Part shown: piece after piece, positions 48,412-48,463 of the stretch | Layout: the number at the start of each line of letters is the position of its first letter | Position numbering within the stretch: the stretch's first letter is position 1 | Assembly: GCA_964354135.1 (NCBI GenBank) | Contig: CAYGZA010000008.1 | Span: 1-48,463 of the forward strand | Reading direction: 5' to 3' | DNA length: 48,463 nt | DNA from: CAYGZA01 sp964354135 | Lineage (GTDB): Bacteria > Planctomycetota > Planctomycetia > Pirellulales > Thermoguttaceae | Translations under genes and position numbers: made by a program | Notes under the pieces: model-generated | Told to the model about the DNA's origin: nothing | The model's input: the letters and a program-made list of their open reading frames with translations, nothing else | The model's database searches: none

Positions 48412-48463
48412 AGTGCCGTTTTCAGTTCAAGAGTTTCGCGTTTTGGAAGAAGTGGCCGTTAGG

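Overview
The window reads like a stretch of high-GC planctomycete chromosome (inference). The evidence is the mix of secreted WD40/TolB propellers, a formylglycine sulfatase, Tat-exported sugar isomerase and creatininase-like proteins, a YVTN-propeller c-type cytochrome, stand-alone GuaA ATP-PPase, frequent GTG starts, and several families of small dispersed repeats including the 'GEAPAEP'-type repeat. Housekeeping anchors are guaA, mnmE, pheS, pheT and rnhA. I saw no tRNA, rRNA or CRISPR.

Layout. 1-6 kb (minus strand): guaA ATP-PPase, an IS30 transposase remnant in a gene-poor stretch, a 785-aa double-propeller protein and a creatininase-like protein. 6-9 kb (plus): sugar phosphate isomerase-like protein, small membrane protein and radical SAM/SPASM protein, probably one transcript behind a good sigma-70-like promoter. 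9-13 kb: mnmE (minus), carrying an in-frame repeat insertion, then a di-haem YVTN cytochrome (plus) behind a second clear promoter. 12.9-14.6 kb: a REP-associated tyrosine transposase (RAYT) bounded by inverted copies of a 33-bp palindrome, followed by an orphan one-TM protein whose stop codon lies at the edge of the next copy. The same palindrome recurs near 18.3, 26.1 and 47.4 kb. 14.6-21.7 kb: a 915-aa secreted glycosidase-like protein, MntA/HepT toxin-antitoxin, and an ABC-2 exporter operon.

21.8-25.1 kb (minus) is the most unusual block. Four overlapping genes, visibly lower in GC than their neighbours, encode a ParB/Srx-domain protein, a second ParB-HTH-like protein, a putative nuclease-fold protein and a PAPS-reductase/DndC/IbrA-like ATP-pyrophosphatase with extra cysteines. 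I read it as a candidate DNA-modification or defence module. Next to it is a 5'-truncated M14 carboxypeptidase gene that breaks at a damaged REP copy.

26-31.5 kb: a PIG-L/NagB amino-sugar pair (minus), an HTH regulator with a direct-repeat cluster just upstream, and a sulfatase with HEAT repeats. 31.7-34.4 kb: an 881-aa fusion of an acyl-ACP reductase-like domain (catalytic Cys kept) to a class-III aminotransferase domain that has lost its PLP lysine. 34.5-37.1 kb: a ZnuABC-type metal ABC operon. 37-43 kb (minus): small membrane protein, pheT, pheS, rnhA and a secreted protein, with two kinds of heptamer arrays in the pheS-pheT gap. 43.4-48.3 kb: Fe-ADH/PfkB translationally coupled pair, RelE-type toxin-antitoxin, Gfo/Idh/MocA oxidoreductase, and a PIG-L deacetylase ending in a long heptamer array.

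All functions are assigned by reading motifs and recalling families. No database search was possible.
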